From Hyphomonadaceae bacterium UBA2389 (GTDB taxonomy: Bacteria; Pseudomonadota; Alphaproteobacteria; Caulobacterales; Aquidulcibacteraceae): a stretch of DNA of 9,753 nt. How positions within the stretch are numbered: the first letter of the stretch is position 1; each line of letters begins with the position of its first letter. Under the pieces are notes generated by a model. It was not told the DNA's origin. It saw nothing but the letters and a program-made list of their open reading frames with translations, and did not search any database. This document shows positions 1 through 6,351 of this stretch, piece by piece. The DNA lies in contig DDSN01000018.1 of the NCBI GenBank assembly GCA_002343395.1, forward strand, positions 435 through 10,187, read 5' to 3'. The translations under genes were made by a program, and so were the position numbers.

Positions 1-323
1 TCCTCGCCGTGCTTGGCGGCGGTTTCCGCCTTGTTCAGCCCGGTGAGCGCGCCGTAGTGGCGTTCATTTAAACGCCAGGAGCGTTCCACGGGCAGCCATC
101 CCAGCTTTGCCGCTTCAAGCGCCAGATTGCCCGTGCGGATCGCGCGCGTCTGGACGGACGTATAGAGCTTGTCGAAAGCCACGCCCGACGCCGCCAGCAA
201 GTCGCCGGCTTGGCGCGCCTGGCGCTCCCCCTCGGCGGTGAGGTCGACATCGACCCAACCGGTGAAACGATTTTCAAGGTTCCACTGGCTTTGGCCGTGG
301 CGAAGCAGAGCGAGAAACGTCAT
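1..323 (-). CDS. gpmA: 2,3-bisphosphoglycerate-dependent phosphoglycerate mutase, N-terminal part (cut by left edge)
   Basis: This cytoplasmic enzyme interconverts 3- and 2-phosphoglycerate in lower glycolysis and gluconeogenesis through a phosphohistidine. About 107 residues are visible, a little under half of the usual 230-250. The histidine-phosphatase motif RHGQSQWN carries the phosphoacceptor His9. FTGWVDVDLT (residues 20-29) is typical of the GpmA subfamily, and ERHYGALTGLNKAE (87-100) contains the expected acid/base Glu87. Together these separate it from generic histidine phosphatases. The ATG at 323 puts RHG at the normal family position, and an AGGG-containing stretch lies just upstream as a modest ribosome site. 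It begins 39 bp after the DUF4199 gene on the same strand, so the two may be cotranscribed, although a separate promoter cannot be excluded. The C-terminal half lies outside the window. The assignment is firm. Confidence 0.95.
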   Translation of the reverse strand, partial: MTFLALLRHGQSQWNLENRFTGWVDVDLTAEGERQARQAGDLLAASGVAFDKLYTSVQTRAIRTGNLALEAAKLGWLPVERSWRLNERHYGALTGLNKAETAAKHGE

Positions 324-362
324 GCGCCCTGCTTCGCCGCCGGACCAAGCGCCGTCAAGCGG

Positions 363-902
363 TCACGCTGTCCGCGCTCGCGCCGGCAGGAACCGGCTGT
401 TGCGCAGAAGCGCCGCGGAGATGAGCGAGACGACGACGCCAACCGGGAAAATCTCGACGAACGTCATGGGCAGACGGAAGAGCGGATTGCGGTATTGCTC
501 CGCGAACGCGGCCATCTGCGCGGCGAGCGCCTCGATCTCTTGGGGCGAAGCGCCCTTCGCGCGCGCGGCTCCGACCATGGACTCGCCATAGGCCTCGGCG
601 AATGTGTAGTGCGTCGCGGCCATGTAGATTTCCCAGCCGACGACATAGATCAGTCCCGCGACGACGCTGATGCCCAGCCCCATGAGCAGAGCCGGAACGA
701 ATTTGATCACCCCGCCGAGGGCCGTGTCGCGATAGCTCTTCACGCCGACAAAAATCGCGCTGAGCGCGACCAGCATGATCGTGTAGCCGAGAAGCGGCGA
801 GCTATGATCCATGTCCGGCTCGGCCAGCGCCAGATACGCCAGCATCGGCGCCACGGAGATCAGGCCCGCGACAGCGCCGCTCGTGAGAATGGTGCGAAAC
901 AT
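363..902 (-). CDS. DUF4199-family four-helix membrane protein
   Basis: This is a 179-residue integral membrane protein of unknown biochemical function. Hydrophobic segments lie at about residues 5-27, 37-55, 65-90 and 143-167. A polar, amphipathic stretch at about 100-142 (rich in Ala, Glu and Gln) separates helices 3 and 4. The layout and the recurrent Gly/Tyr pattern around helix 3 fit DUF4199 as I remember it, but no profile search was possible. The ATG at 902 is preceded by a good GGAGGA ribosome site in the 12-bp gap after the VOC gene, so the two are almost certainly one transcript. The neighbouring membrane-anchored LuxR regulator upstream suggests a small membrane-sensing or stress module, which is inference. 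No enzymatic motif or signal peptide cleavage site is evident. Confidence 0.8.
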   Translation of the reverse strand: MFRTILTSGAVAGLISVAPMLAYLALAEPDMDHSSPLLGYTIMLVALSAIFVGVKSYRDTALGGVIKFVPALLMGLGISVVAGLIYVVGWEIYMAATHYTFAEAYGESMVGAARAKGASPQEIEALAAQMAAFAEQYRNPLFRLPMTFVEIFPVGVVVSLISAALLRNSRFLPARARTA

Positions 903-906
903 GATG

Positions 907-912
907 TCCTCC
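907..912 (-). promoter_or_regulatory. Strong ribosome binding site of the DUF4199 gene
   Basis: The minus strand reads GGAGGA four bases before the ATG at 902. It lies inside the 12-bp gap after the VOC stop codon. This supports both the chosen start and translation from a shared VOC-DUF4199 message. Confidence 0.75.
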
Positions 913-914
913 GT

Positions 915-1301
915 CTATCCTTTGTATGGCTTTGGTTCCCAGAGTTCGACCTTGCGGCCCTCTGGATCCATGATGTGGGCGAAACGACCCATACCCTCGT
1001 CGGGCATCACCTTAAGGGGCTCAACGCCGTGCTCGCGGCAGCGCGCGAGCACGGCGTCCAGGTCGTCGACGACGAGATTGAACATGAAGTCCTTGTCGGA
1101 GGGCTCGAGATAAGTCGCGGCGGCGTCCATCACATTGAACACCGTTCCCGCGCCGGGTTGGGCGGCGAATGCCTCCGCTGGAAACCAAGTCCCGCCCCAC
1201 TCCGTGGGCGTCAGTCCCAGCACCTCGGCGTACCAACTTCGAACCTTGTCCTTGTCGCGCGCTCTAAAGAAAAGCCCGCCGATGCCGAGCACCTTCGCCA
1301 T
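915..1301 (-). CDS. VOC (glyoxalase/bleomycin-resistance fold) family protein
   Basis: This is a 128-residue, single-domain vicinal-oxygen-chelate protein. The N-terminal half has the FFRARDKDKVRSWYAEVLGL pattern (residues 11-30). The C-terminal half has FNLVVDDLDAVLARCREHGVE (74-94) and ends with MDPEGRKVELWEP (111-123), where Glu119 sits at the usual C-terminal metal-ligand position. The residue at the usual first-strand ligand position is Gly rather than His or Glu (IGGLFF), so a complete classical metal site is doubtful. Its substrate cannot be named; related proteins range from enzymes to binding proteins. The ATG at 1301 is preceded by GAGG at 1310-1313 with 8-base spacing, and that site lies inside a perfect inverted repeat (listed separately). 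It sits downstream of the LuxR-type gene and 12 bp before the DUF4199 gene on the same strand. Confidence 0.88.
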   Translation of the reverse strand: MAKVLGIGGLFFRARDKDKVRSWYAEVLGLTPTEWGGTWFPAEAFAAQPGAGTVFNVMDAAATYLEPSDKDFMFNLVVDDLDAVLARCREHGVEPLKVMPDEGMGRFAHIMDPEGRKVELWEPKPYKG

Positions 1302-1306
1302 GGTTT

Positions 1307-1333
1307 GCGCCTCGTGGTGATGAACCGAGGCGC
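1307..1333 (-). promoter_or_regulatory. Inverted repeat predicted to sequester the VOC gene's ribosome site
   Basis: Arms GCGCCTCG and CGAGGCGC form a perfect 8-bp stem around an 11-base loop. On the VOC message the 3' arm ends five bases before the ATG and contains GAGG, the only Shine-Dalgarno-like sequence for that gene. The hairpin would therefore mask the ribosome site. It could equally be a protein-binding dyad in the DNA. Confidence 0.5.
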
Positions 1334-1363
1334 TTGAACAACCATCGAGCGCCGCGTTCGACT

Positions 1364-1397
1364 ATCGCCCAAAAGGGTGATTTGCCTGAAATCGCCC
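1364..1397. promoter_or_regulatory. Operator-like cluster of three half-sites between the LuxR-type and VOC genes
   Basis: ATCGCCCAAA occurs exactly twice, at 1364-1373 and 1391-1400. Between them is an inverted copy, GGGTGATTT at 1375-1383, which pairs with AAATCGCCC at 1389-1397 across a 5-base spacer with one mismatch. In the minus-strand RNA this dyad is a 9-bp hairpin followed by TTTT, so it could also be a weak terminator or attenuator after the LuxR-type gene. No binding protein is identified. The adjacent LuxR-type regulator is the obvious candidate. Confidence 0.4.
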
Positions 1398-1403
1398 AAA
1401 TTC

Positions 1404-1820
1404 CTATGGGATCAGGCCCAATTCACGCGCCCTGAGGATCGCCTCCGTGCGCCGCGACGCTTCGAGTTTCTCAAACAGGCGCGCGACGTGAGTCTTGATA
1501 GTGTTGGGCGACACCGCGAGCGCTTGCGCTATTTCCTTGTTCGAGCGCCCCGCCGCCAGAAGGCTCAGCACCTCGGCCTCGCGCTCCGTTATCCCCAACG
1601 CCGCGCGCGCCGCCGTGTTCGGCGAAAATGGAAGGTTAGGCGACGGCGTCCGAAAAGCCCGCGCGCCTACCCACACGCCCAAGCCCAGAAACCCCGCCGC
1701 GATCAATCCAAGATATAGCTCGCCGGCATGGGCGCGGGCCCAGACTTGGTACTCAAGCCAGTTCAGCGCCACGGCCGAGAGCGCCAAGGCCGCGCCATAA
1801 AGCAAGATCGTCCGCCACAT
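1404..1820 (-). CDS. Membrane-anchored LuxR-type helix-turn-helix regulator
   Basis: This 138-residue protein has two hydrophobic helices (about residues 5-25 and 36-56), a short linker with Pro-rich spacing, then a complete LuxR/FixJ-type DNA-binding domain (about 75-135). The domain is recognisable from LGITEREAEVLSLLAAGRSN (75-94), KEIAQALAVSPNTIKTHV (95-112) and the FEKLEASRRTEAI segment (116-128). There is no receiver or autoinducer domain, so it looks like a one-component regulator held at the inner membrane. What it senses is unknown. The ATG at 1820 gives a sensible first helix, but no clear Shine-Dalgarno sequence precedes it. It is the first gene of the LuxR-VOC-DUF4199 set, with 102 bp before the VOC start, and is divergent from the anchored protein at 1886. 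From memory, similar LuxR-DUF4199 pairs occur in other alphaproteobacteria. Confidence 0.85.
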   Translation of the reverse strand: MWRTILLYGAALALSAVALNWLEYQVWARAHAGELYLGLIAAGFLGLGVWVGARAFRTPSPNLPFSPNTAARAALGITEREAEVLSLLAAGRSNKEIAQALAVSPNTIKTHVARLFEKLEASRRTEAILRARELGLIP

Positions 1821-1849
1821 CGCCGGCGACTATGGGGCGCCGGGCGGCT

Positions 1850-1878
1850 TTGCGGAACCAGCCGCGCGCGGCTACACC
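1850..1878 (+). promoter_or_regulatory. Candidate promoter for the anchored-protein gene
   Basis: TTGCGGA (1850-1856), 14 bases, then GCTACACC (1871-1878) resembles the Caulobacter housekeeping pattern TTGACGS-N10-14-GCTANAWC (-10 box matches 7 of 8). The -10 box ends 7 bases before the ATG at 1886, so transcription would start at or next to the start codon, giving a leaderless message. No Shine-Dalgarno sequence is present, which agrees. This is a prediction only. Confidence 0.4.
1860..1873. repeat. Perfect 14-bp palindrome in the divergent LuxR-type/anchored-protein gap
   Basis: AGCCGCGCGCGGCT reads the same on both strands. It lies in the 65-bp gap between the two divergent starts, inside the spacer of the candidate plus-strand promoter. 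It could be an operator, but alternating GC in DNA this rich makes chance plausible. Confidence 0.4.
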
Positions 1879-1885
1879 TGAGCGC

Positions 1886-2473
1886 ATGCGCAATTGGCTC
1901 TTTCATCCGGTGCTGTTCTACCCGTTGGTGCTGGCGGCGGCCGTGGGGATCATCGCCTTTAGCTTGAAACCGCAGAGTTGGCCCCGCGAGCCTGCGCCGG
2001 TCGCCGCCGCGCTCGCCGATGGCGCGCTCATCTTCTCAGGGTCGGGGTTTGACGCGCCCGCCGCGGGGCCCGAACAAGATCTCTACGTCGTCCGCGACTT
2101 CCTCGGACGGGCGCAGGCGTTGCGCATCGCTCAAAAGCCGGGGCAACCGCCGCCAACGCCGGCCGAGCAAGGGGCGCGGCTTTTGCTGACGCCGGACCAG
2201 GCGGCGTTGCTGGAAGATCGGCCGGTCACCATTGAGGTGACCTACAGCCCGCTGCCGGTGAATGCGGCGGACGCTCTGGCGGTCAGCCTTCAGGGCATCG
2301 CGCCGGCTGAATGGATAAGTCAGCCCGCGCCGCCCCAAACGGGCACCCTCCGCTTCGATCTCCCCCCTCAATTCGCGGTGGACGCCATCGGCCTGCGCGC
2401 CCTGAGCGCGGGTGAAGATCAGGCCTACGGGCTTGAGATCACCCGCGTGCGCGTCGTGCCGCAGGGGAGCTAA
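1886..2473 (+). CDS. Uncharacterised membrane-anchored periplasmic protein
   Basis: I do not recognise this 195-residue protein. It has one N-terminal hydrophobic helix (about residues 9-26) after a short basic start (MRNW), with no convincing signal-peptidase or lipobox site. This predicts a single-pass protein with about 165 residues in the periplasm. The soluble part is rich in Ala and Pro, contains predicted beta-type segments such as RPVTIEVTYSPL and LEITRVRVVP, and has no Cys or obvious catalytic motif. The frame is open back to an ATG at 1832, but starting at 1886 places the helix at the N terminus and fits the candidate promoter. The gene lies 94 bp upstream of the hexose-phosphate mutase on the same strand. 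A link to cell-surface polysaccharide is only suggested by that position. Its frame shows consistent GC-rich third positions, supporting a real gene. Confidence 0.75.
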   Translation: MRNWLFHPVLFYPLVLAAAVGIIAFSLKPQSWPREPAPVAAALADGALIFSGSGFDAPAAGPEQDLYVVRDFLGRAQALRIAQKPGQPPPTPAEQGARLLLTPDQAALLEDRPVTIEVTYSPLPVNAADALAVSLQGIAPAEWISQPAPPQTGTLRFDLPPQFAVDAIGLRALSAGEDQAYGLEITRVRVVPQGS

Positions 2474-2567
2474 CCGGCAACGCAGCACTCGGGCGGCGGC
2501 GTCCAATTGCACTTTGCACGCTTTTCGCCCATCACGCTGGCCGTTTCAGGCCTTTACGGAAATTCCC

Positions 2568-4091
2568 ATGCTGCCCGCCCCGCGCGCGAGCCTCTCCGCC
2601 AATTCGCTCGACTTTGAATCCCTCCCCTTGGTGAAGCCGACCGGCTTTCGTGAATACGACGCGCGCTGGTGGTTCGGCATTCCAGGCAGCGCCAAGGCGC
2701 CCGAGCTGAACCAGCTCGGCGTGCAGGCTCTGGGTTTGGGTCTCGGCACGCTCATCCATGACATGGGCGTAGCGCCGCGGATCGTGACCGGACACGATTT
2801 CCGCTTCTACTCCCAGTCGATCAAACAAGCGCTGACGCTCGGCCTCATGCAGGCGGGGATAGAGGTCAACGATATTGGGCTGGCGCTTTCGCCCACGGCC
2901 TATTTCGCGCAATTCGCGCTCGACATTCCGTGCGTCGCCATGGTGACGGCGAGCCATAACGAAAACGGCTGGACCGGCGTGAAAATGGGCGCGAACAAGC
3001 CGCTGACCTTCGGCCCTGACGAAATGGGCGCGCTGAAAGACATCGTGCTCGGCGGCAAATTCAAGGAACGCGCCGGCGGCGCCTACAAGCGCGTCGAAGG
3101 CATGCGCGAGCGCCACATCGCCGATGTCGCCGCGCGGGTGAGGCTATCGCGGCCGATCAAGGTGATCGCCGCCTGCGGCAACGGCACCGCCGGCGCGTTC
3201 GCGCCGGAAGCGTTGCGGCGCATGGGGGCGGAAGTGATCGACCTGCACACCGCGCTCGACTGGACCTTCCCCCACTACAACGCCAACCCGGAAGACAGCG
3301 AAATGCTGCACGACATGGCCGCCGCCGTGAAAGCGCATGGCGCGGACGTCGCGCTCGGCTTCGACGGCGATGGCGATCGCTGCGGCGTCGTCGATGACGA
3401 AGGCGAGGAAATCTTCGCCGACAAAGTCGGGCTCATGCTGGCGCGCGACCTCTCGGCGCAACATAAGGGCGCGACCTTCATCGTCGACGTGAAATCGACC
3501 GGCCTTTACGCCGTCGATCCGGTGCTGAAGGCCAACGGCGTCAAGATCGACTATTGGAAGACCGGCCACTCCTACATCAAGCGCCGCACCACCGAACTCG
3601 GCGCCCTCGCCGGTTTTGAAAAGAGCGGCCACTTCTTCTTCCGCGAACCGTTGGGCCTTGGCTACGATGATGGCCTGGTCGCCGCTTCGATGGTGCTCGC
3701 CATGCTCGACCGCAACCCGGGCAAGAAGCTTTCCGACCTGCGCAAGGCGCTGCCGAAGAGCTTCACTTCGCTTACCATGAGCCCGCACTGCGACGATGAA
3801 AAGAAGTACGGCATCGTCGATCGCGTGGTCGCCGACTATCAAAAACTCGCCAGCGAAAACGGCAAAATCCTTGGACGCTCCATCCGCGACGTGAACACCG
3901 TCAACGGCGCGCGCGTCACGCTCGAGGACGGGTCTTGGGTGCTGGTGCGCGCGTCTTCCAACAAGCCCGAGCTAGTGGTGGTGGTTGAAAGCATGACCAG
4001 CGACGAGGACATGCGCGCGCTCTTCCGTGAGGAGGCCAAACCCCGGCTCGCGCGCTACCCGGAAGTCGGCGCCTACAATCAGGAGATTTGA
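2568..4091 (+). CDS. Phosphomannomutase/phosphoglucomutase (alpha-D-phosphohexomutase family)
   Basis: This 507-residue cytoplasmic enzyme moves the phosphate between C6 and C1 of glucose and/or mannose, supplying glucose-1-P for UDP-glucose or mannose-1-P for GDP-mannose. All four functional loops are present: the phosphoserine loop TASHNENGWTG with Ser129, the Mg-binding loop DGDGDR (266-271), the sugar-specificity loop EKSGHFFF (351-358), and the phosphate-binding loop RASSNKPE (461-468). The EKSGH form, rather than the usual GEMSGH, is a slight variation. Bifunctional bacterial enzymes (AlgC type) are the closest match, so I give no single symbol; manB, algC or pgm would all be arguable. 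The ATG at 2568 fits the family length, and the 52 extra codons back to 2412 overlap the upstream gene. Ugd starts 3 bp after its stop codon, so the two are one operon. The 94 bp upstream shows no convincing promoter. Confidence 0.93.
   Translation: MLPAPRASLSANSLDFESLPLVKPTGFREYDARWWFGIPGSAKAPELNQLGVQALGLGLGTLIHDMGVAPRIVTGHDFRFYSQSIKQALTLGLMQAGIEVNDIGLALSPTAYFAQFALDIPCVAMVTASHNENGWTGVKMGANKPLTFGPDEMGALKDIVLGGKFKERAGGAYKRVEGMRERHIADVAARVRLSRPIKVIAACGNGTAGAFAPEALRRMGAEVIDLHTALDWTFPHYNANPEDSEMLHDMAAAVKAHGADVALGFDGDGDRCGVVDDEGEEIFADKVGLMLARDLSAQHKGATFIVDVKSTGLYAVDPVLKANGVKIDYWKTGHSYIKRRTTELGALAGFEKSGHFFFREPLGLGYDDGLVAASMVLAMLDRNPGKKLSDLRKALPKSFTSLTMSPHCDDEKKYGIVDRVVADYQKLASENGKILGRSIRDVNTVNGARVTLEDGSWVLVRASSNKPELVVVVESMTSDEDMRALFREEAKPRLARYPEVGAYNQEI
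4081..4086 (+). promoter_or_regulatory. Ribosome binding site of ugd inside the end of the mutase gene
   Basis: AGGAGA sits 8 bases before the ugd ATG at 4095, within the last codons of the mutase gene. This suggests translation of the two genes is coupled. Confidence 0.7.
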
Positions 4092-4094
4092 GCC

Positions 4095-5399
4095 ATGCGC
4101 GTAACTATGATCGGCACCGGCTATGTCGGCCTCGTCTCGGGCGCCTGCTTCGCCGACTTTGGTCACACGGTCACCTGCGTCGACAAGGACGCGGCCAAGA
4201 TCGCGCGCCTGCAGAAGGGCGAAATTCCCATCTTCGAACCAGGTCTCGATGAATTGGTGAAGGACAATGTCGAGCAAGGCCGGCTGTTCTTCACCACCGA
4301 TCCCACGCAGGCAATCAAGCAAGCCGACGCCGTGTTTATCGCGGTCGGCACGCCCTCGCGCCGCGGCGACGGCCACGCCGACCTCTCCTACGTCTACGGC
4401 GCCGCCGAGGAGATCGCGGCTTTGATGGAAGGCTATACCGTCGTCGTCACCAAATCGACCGTGCCCGTCGGCACCGGTGATGAAGTCGAGGCCATCATCA
4501 AGAAGAAGCGCCCGGACGCGCAGTTCGCCGTCGTCTCCAACCCGGAATTCCTCCGCGAAGGCGCCGCGATCAACGATTTCAAACGCCCAGACCGCGTCGT
4601 CGTCGGCACCAACGACGAGCGCGCGCATGAAGTGATGCGCGACCTCTACCGGCCGCTCTCGCTCAACGAAACGCCGATGATCTTCACCGAGCGCCGCACC
4701 TCGGAATTGATCAAATACGCGGCCAACGCCTTTCTCGCCATGAAGATCACCTTCATCAACGAGATCGCCGATCTCTGCGAGGAAGTCGGCGCCAATGTGC
4801 AAGAGGTCGCCAAGGGAATCGGTCTCGACAACCGCATCGGCCGCAAATTCCTCAACGCCGGCCCGGGCTACGGCGGCTCATGCTTCCCGAAAGACACTTT
4901 GGCGCTGATGAAGACCGCGCGCGACTATAAGGCGCCGATCGAACTCATCGAAACGACGGTGCGCGTCAACACCGCGCGTAAGCAAAAGATGGCGCAGAAA
5001 ATCGTCGACGCGCTGGACGGCAACGTCGCCGGCAAGACGATCGCGGTGCTCGGCCTCACCTTCAAGCCGAATACGGACGACATGCGCGACGCGCCGGCGC
5101 TCGACATCGTGCCCACGTTGCAAGCCGAAGGCGCCAAGGTGCGCGCGTTCGATCCCGAGGGCATGACTGAAGCGAAGCACATGCTGAAGGACGTCCAATT
5201 CGCCTCCGGCCCTTACGATTGCGTTCAAGGCGCGGACGCCGTCGTGTTCATCACCGAGTGGGATCAGTTCCGCGCGCTCGATCTCGATCGCCTGAAAGAC
5301 GCGCTCAAAACGCCCGTGGTGATCGACCTGCGCAACATCTACCGCCCGCACGAAATGGCGGCGAAAGGCTTTAGGTATGTGAGTGTCGGAAGGCCCTAA
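4095..5399 (+). CDS. ugd: UDP-glucose 6-dehydrogenase
   Basis: This enzyme oxidises UDP-glucose to UDP-glucuronate with two NAD+, providing acidic sugar precursors for capsule, lipopolysaccharide or exopolysaccharide. The 434-residue length is typical. The N-terminal Rossmann fold shows GTGYVGLVSGACFADFGH (residues 7-24). STVPVGT (121-127) and NPEFLREGAA (149-158) follow. The central dimerisation and catalytic region has KYAANAFLAMKITFINEIAD (207-226) and GPGYGGSCFPKDT (256-268) with the nucleophile Cys263. The C-terminal UDP-binding domain starts at LGLTFKPNTDDMRDAP (319-334). The ATG at 4095 is fixed by an upstream AGGAGA and the family N terminus. It is directly downstream of the hexose-phosphate mutase, which makes its upstream metabolite. 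The paralogous GDP-mannose dehydrogenase is less likely given the typical Ugd-type motifs. The gene ends 68 bp before a convergent gene. Confidence 0.96.
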   Translation: MRVTMIGTGYVGLVSGACFADFGHTVTCVDKDAAKIARLQKGEIPIFEPGLDELVKDNVEQGRLFFTTDPTQAIKQADAVFIAVGTPSRRGDGHADLSYVYGAAEEIAALMEGYTVVVTKSTVPVGTGDEVEAIIKKKRPDAQFAVVSNPEFLREGAAINDFKRPDRVVVGTNDERAHEVMRDLYRPLSLNETPMIFTERRTSELIKYAANAFLAMKITFINEIADLCEEVGANVQEVAKGIGLDNRIGRKFLNAGPGYGGSCFPKDTLALMKTARDYKAPIELIETTVRVNTARKQKMAQKIVDALDGNVAGKTIAVLGLTFKPNTDDMRDAPALDIVPTLQAEGAKVRAFDPEGMTEAKHMLKDVQFASGPYDCVQGADAVVFITEWDQFRALDLDRLKDALKTPVVIDLRNIYRPHEMAAKGFRYVSVGRP

Positions 5400-5448
5400 G
5401 GGGAGTCCGTCAAAGTTCGCTTTTTGGCCCAATCCAGGCGTTGGTGGC

Positions 5449-5467
5449 GCGGCGTTCGCTTCGCCGC
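5449..5467. terminator. Possible hairpin between convergent ugd and membrane-protein genes
   Basis: GCGGCG and CGCCGC form a perfect 6-bp stem around a 7-base loop, directly next to the stop codon (5468-5470) of the minus-strand gene and 50 bp after ugd. Neither strand has a T run after the stem, so it is not a classical intrinsic terminator. It may only slow polymerase or protect 3' ends. Confidence 0.3.
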
Positions 5468-6247
5468 TTAGGGCATAGGCGGCGGTGGAAACGCCATACC
5501 GTTGCTTCCAGCTGCGCCTGTGCCGGCAACCGCCGCCGCGTAAAGCGCCGCGCCAACCGGCGAGTGCGCCAGAAGCCGCGCGAGCACGAGTGCGCTGACG
5601 AGCACGGCAGCCGTCAAGGCCCACGCCGGGTGAATGCGCTTCTGGACACGGCGATCACGGCTTGCCGCGAACACTACAAAGACGAGCGGCGCGAGCGCGG
5701 CAATTTCGAACGCATAAGGCGTCATGAGCGGCATGGGCAGCAGACGCCCGAAGCTCGGCCCCATCAGCATGACGAAGCTGCCGATCTGCAGTCGGGCATG
5801 CCAATCCTGGCGTTTGCGCAGCACCACTGCCGCAGCCAGCAAGCCGAGCGCGCCGAAGAGCGTTGCTGGGTTCGCGAGCAGAAAATGTTGCGGTTGGAAA
5901 AAGAAAGGCGTTCGTCCAGTTCGGATGGTCTCCACGGTGATCAGCACGCCGAGGACCAGAAGCGCGCATGCCCAAAAGAGCGCAATTCGGCCGAGCAAGC
6001 GATGGCGAGCCATCGCGCCGCTCGCAGCCAGCCAGGACTGAGCCAGGAAGATGGCGACCCAACCCATGAACGCGATGGCGTGTAAGTGGACGATCAGCGG
6101 CGCGCCGAAGCTCGAACGGCCCATCGCTAACTGAACGACGAAGCCGGAAACCTGCATGATCGCCATGACGGTCGCCAGCGTCCGAAAGAAGCCGCGATCG
6201 TCGGTTTGCGCGCGCCCACCTGTGTCCGCGAGACCTACACTTGCCAT
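5468..6247 (-). CDS. Uncharacterised multi-pass membrane protein with conserved-looking histidines
   Basis: This 259-residue inner-membrane protein has about seven hydrophobic segments (roughly residues 22-41, 49-70, 87-107, 121-143, 152-168, 175-195 and 206-226) and a Gly/Ala/Pro-rich tail ending in PPPPMP. Histidines recur near helix ends: His54 and His56 in VHLHAIAFMGWVAIFLAQ, His82 in ARHRLLGR, and His150 in DWHARL. The HxH-helix-RHRxLGR arrangement is one I associate with widespread hypothetical bacterial membrane proteins, perhaps haem- or metal-linked, but I cannot name a family with confidence. The ATG at 6247 is chosen because a perfect AGGAGG lies 6 bases upstream and the hydrophobic region then starts soon after. 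A longer version from 6310 would add 21 polar residues without a better ribosome site. It follows galE by 104 bp on the same strand and converges with ugd. Confidence 0.75.
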   Translation of the reverse strand: MASVGLADTGGRAQTDDRGFFRTLATVMAIMQVSGFVVQLAMGRSSFGAPLIVHLHAIAFMGWVAIFLAQSWLAASGAMARHRLLGRIALFWACALLVLGVLITVETIRTGRTPFFFQPQHFLLANPATLFGALGLLAAAVVLRKRQDWHARLQIGSFVMLMGPSFGRLLPMPLMTPYAFEIAALAPLVFVVFAASRDRRVQKRIHPAWALTAAVLVSALVLARLLAHSPVGAALYAAAVAGTGAAGSNGMAFPPPPMP

Positions 6248-6253
6248 TCCGCC

Positions 6254-6259
6254 CCTCCT
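6254..6259 (-). promoter_or_regulatory. Ribosome binding site deciding the membrane-protein start
   Basis: A perfect AGGAGG on the minus strand lies six bases before the ATG at 6247. This makes 6247 the preferred start over the in-frame ATG at 6310. Confidence 0.8.
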
Positions 6260-6351
6260 GTGACCGCTCCTGATTAACGGGAAGCTGCTGCCATCTCCAG
6301 TCGGGGGCACGTCGGGCGACGAGACCGGCGGAAATTGGACGAAAACCTGCC

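Noticed and set aside
210..1337. Long plus-strand open frame (375 codons) over the DUF4199 and VOC genes
   Set aside because: It lies opposite two recognisable genes with ribosome sites. Its product is Arg/His-rich low-complexity with no family resemblance, as expected for antisense frames in high-GC DNA.
2412..2567. Upstream extension of the hexose-phosphate mutase frame to an earlier ATG
   Set aside because: It would overlap the preceding gene and add 52 Arg/Ser-rich residues absent from the family. The ATG at 2568 fits better.
2474..2567. Promoter for the mutase-ugd operon
   Set aside because: TTGCAC-like boxes are present, but no -10 box at proper spacing matches well. The operon may be read from the upstream gene.
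3972..4802. Long minus-strand open frame (276 codons) across the mutase-ugd junction
   Set aside because: It is antisense to two firmly identified enzymes and its Asp/Gly/Arg-rich product has no recognisable motif. It is a GC-driven shadow.
5420..5425. T run after ugd considered as an intrinsic terminator
   Set aside because: No GC-rich stem precedes it on the plus strand, so it does not form a terminator.
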